From Planctomycetaceae bacterium (GTDB lineage Bacteria; Planctomycetota; Planctomycetia; Pirellulales; Thermoguttaceae), in contig JAITDV010000572.1 of assembly GCA_031282385.1 (NCBI GenBank), positions 1 to 23,771 of the forward strand: DNA of 23,771 bases, read 5' to 3'. Shown here piece after piece: positions 22,991-23,771 of the stretch. The position numbers were made by a program, and so were the translations under genes. Position 1 is the stretch's first letter, and each line of letters begins with the position of its first letter. Below the pieces are notes generated by a model. That model had not been told where the DNA came from. It worked only from the letters and a program-made list of their open reading frames with translations, and ran no database searches.

Positions 22991-23398
22991 ATGAATATGT
23001 TAAGACCAGATTTCGACAAATGTGGCGGACTTGTGCCGGTAATCGCACAAGATGATGCGAGTGGTGATGTTTTGATGCTTGCGTATATGAATGAGGCGGC
23101 TTATGACGAGACATTGAAAACGGGACGAGCTGTATATTTTAGCCGCAGCAGAAATAAACTCTGGCGCAAAGGCGAAGAAAGCGGTAACGTTCAGAATGTA
23201 AAATCAATTTTTCTTGACTGTGATGCTGATACGATTTTGATTCGTGTTGTGCAAGTTGGCGAAGCGGCTTGTCACGAGGGATATAAAAGTTGCTTTTTCC
23301 GCAAGATAATTACCAACGCTGATCCGAAAGTTAATCCTGAAGGATTTGAAGTTATTGGTACGCCTATTTTTGATCCGAAAAATGTTTATAAAAAATAA
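22991..23398 (+). CDS. hisI: Phosphoribosyl-AMP cyclohydrolase
   Basis: A 135-residue HisI, catalysing the third step of histidine synthesis (opening of the PR-AMP ring). The metal sites are visible: D76, D78 and D80 with C77 in FLDCDADT, and C94 and C101 in AACHEGYKSC. LMLAYMNEAAYDETLKTG and SRSRNKLWRKGEESGNVQ are family blocks. It is the stand-alone cyclohydrolase without a fused HisE pyrophosphohydrolase domain. ATG 22991 has no Shine-Dalgarno sequence; Met3 (22997) is an alternative. No other his genes are in the window. It is five bases upstream of rsmA and likely co-transcribed. Confidence 0.97.
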   Translation: MNMLRPDFDKCGGLVPVIAQDDASGDVLMLAYMNEAAYDETLKTGRAVYFSRSRNKLWRKGEESGNVQNVKSIFLDCDADTILIRVVQVGEAACHEGYKSCFFRKIITNADPKVNPEGFEVIGTPIFDPKNVYKK

Positions 23399-23403
23399 CA
23401 AGC

Positions 23404-23771
23404 ATGAAATCATTTCCCGATAACCGTCAAACAAGATCGTATTTGATGAAAAAATTTGAGGCAGTGGGTATCAAACCGCAAACACGGCTTGGTCAAAATT
23501 TCCTTATTGATTTAAATTTACTTCGACTGTTGTATGAATCCGGCGAAATTGAATCTAATGATGTTGTTCTTGAAGTTGGCACTGGGACAGGTGCGTTGAC
23601 GGCGTTGATGTCTGATGCGGCGGCGGTTATTATAACTGTTGATGTTGATCCGGTTATGCAAGAGTTGGCGAAACAAGAATTATTTGGCAGGCGGAATATT
23701 CGTTTTTTGCAAATGGATATTTTGAAAAATAAAAATATGTTGCGCCGTGAAGTGCTTGATATTGTTTATGA
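23404..23771 (+). CDS. rsmA: 16S rRNA dimethyladenosine transferase RsmA (KsgA), 5' part
   Basis: The open frame runs off the window end, giving 122 codons of an expected 260-290. RsmA dimethylates two adjacent adenosines in the 3'-terminal helix of 16S rRNA using S-adenosylmethionine. TRLGQNFLID (27-36) is the family N-terminal motif, EVGTGTGALT (57-66) is the SAM-binding loop, and VDVDPVM follows as motif II. The start at ATG 23404 is five bases after the hisI stop, without a Shine-Dalgarno sequence. Confidence 0.95.
   Translation, partial: MKSFPDNRQTRSYLMKKFEAVGIKPQTRLGQNFLIDLNLLRLLYESGEIESNDVVLEVGTGTGALTALMSDAAAVIITVDVDPVMQELAKQELFGRRNIRFLQMDILKNKNMLRREVLDIVY

Overview
The window is a single long ribosomal-protein locus from an AT-rich bacterium, read almost entirely on the + strand. 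Several traits suggest Planctomycetota, possibly a Pirellula-like lineage. These are the long form of L3 with a basic insert, the sequence style of L4, L2, S11 and methionine aminopeptidase, a DUF1080 (3-keto-disaccharide hydrolase) lipoprotein/secreted protein next door, and the absence of L30. This placement comes from remembered family sequences, not from a search.

Layout. Positions 1-1808 hold one minus-strand NAD-dependent epimerase/dehydratase gene bracketed by a 117-bp imperfect inverted repeat. Positions 1809-2966 are AT-rich and nearly gene-free. From 2967 to 21265 run the fused S10, spc and alpha operons in classical order: rpsJ, rplC, rplD, rplW, rplB, rpsS, rplV, rpsC, rplP, rpmC, rpsQ, rplN, rplX, rplE, rpsN, rpsH, rplF, rplR, rpsE, rplO, secY, adk, map, rpmJ, rpsM, rpsK, rpsD. 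Missing from their usual places are rpmD (L30), infA, rpoA and rplQ, and there is no fusA/tuf upstream of rpsJ. After a 782-bp repeat-filled gap come a DUF1080 gene, hisI, and the first 122 codons of rsmA (ksgA), cut by the window end.

The most unusual aspect is the space between genes. Ribosomal-protein operons are normally tightly packed, but here about 4.8 kb of the 18.3 kb from rpsJ to rpsD is intergenic. Much of it is occupied by an interspersed family of roughly 100-bp palindromic elements. A typical copy has imperfect terminal inverted repeats (one end reads TTTAAAGTGTGAACAGTTTA) and a central hairpin whose 10-nt loop (TCCGATAGGT type) is conserved while its stem changes with compensation. 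I count about a dozen recognisable copies plus several isolated ends, in both orientations and all outside confident genes. The right end of a copy, in + orientation, lies about 12 to 60 nt upstream of at least nine start codons.

Functionally the cluster supplies ribosomal proteins of both subunits, the Sec translocon channel (SecY), adenylate kinase and methionine aminopeptidase. The downstream genes are housekeeping (histidine synthesis, 16S rRNA dimethylation) plus one planctomycete-style sugar-hydrolase-domain protein. Several ribosomal proteins carry non-canonical additions: a 50-residue Lys-rich tail on L18, a Lys/Gly-rich insert in L14, and tails on L3, L15, S17 and S3.
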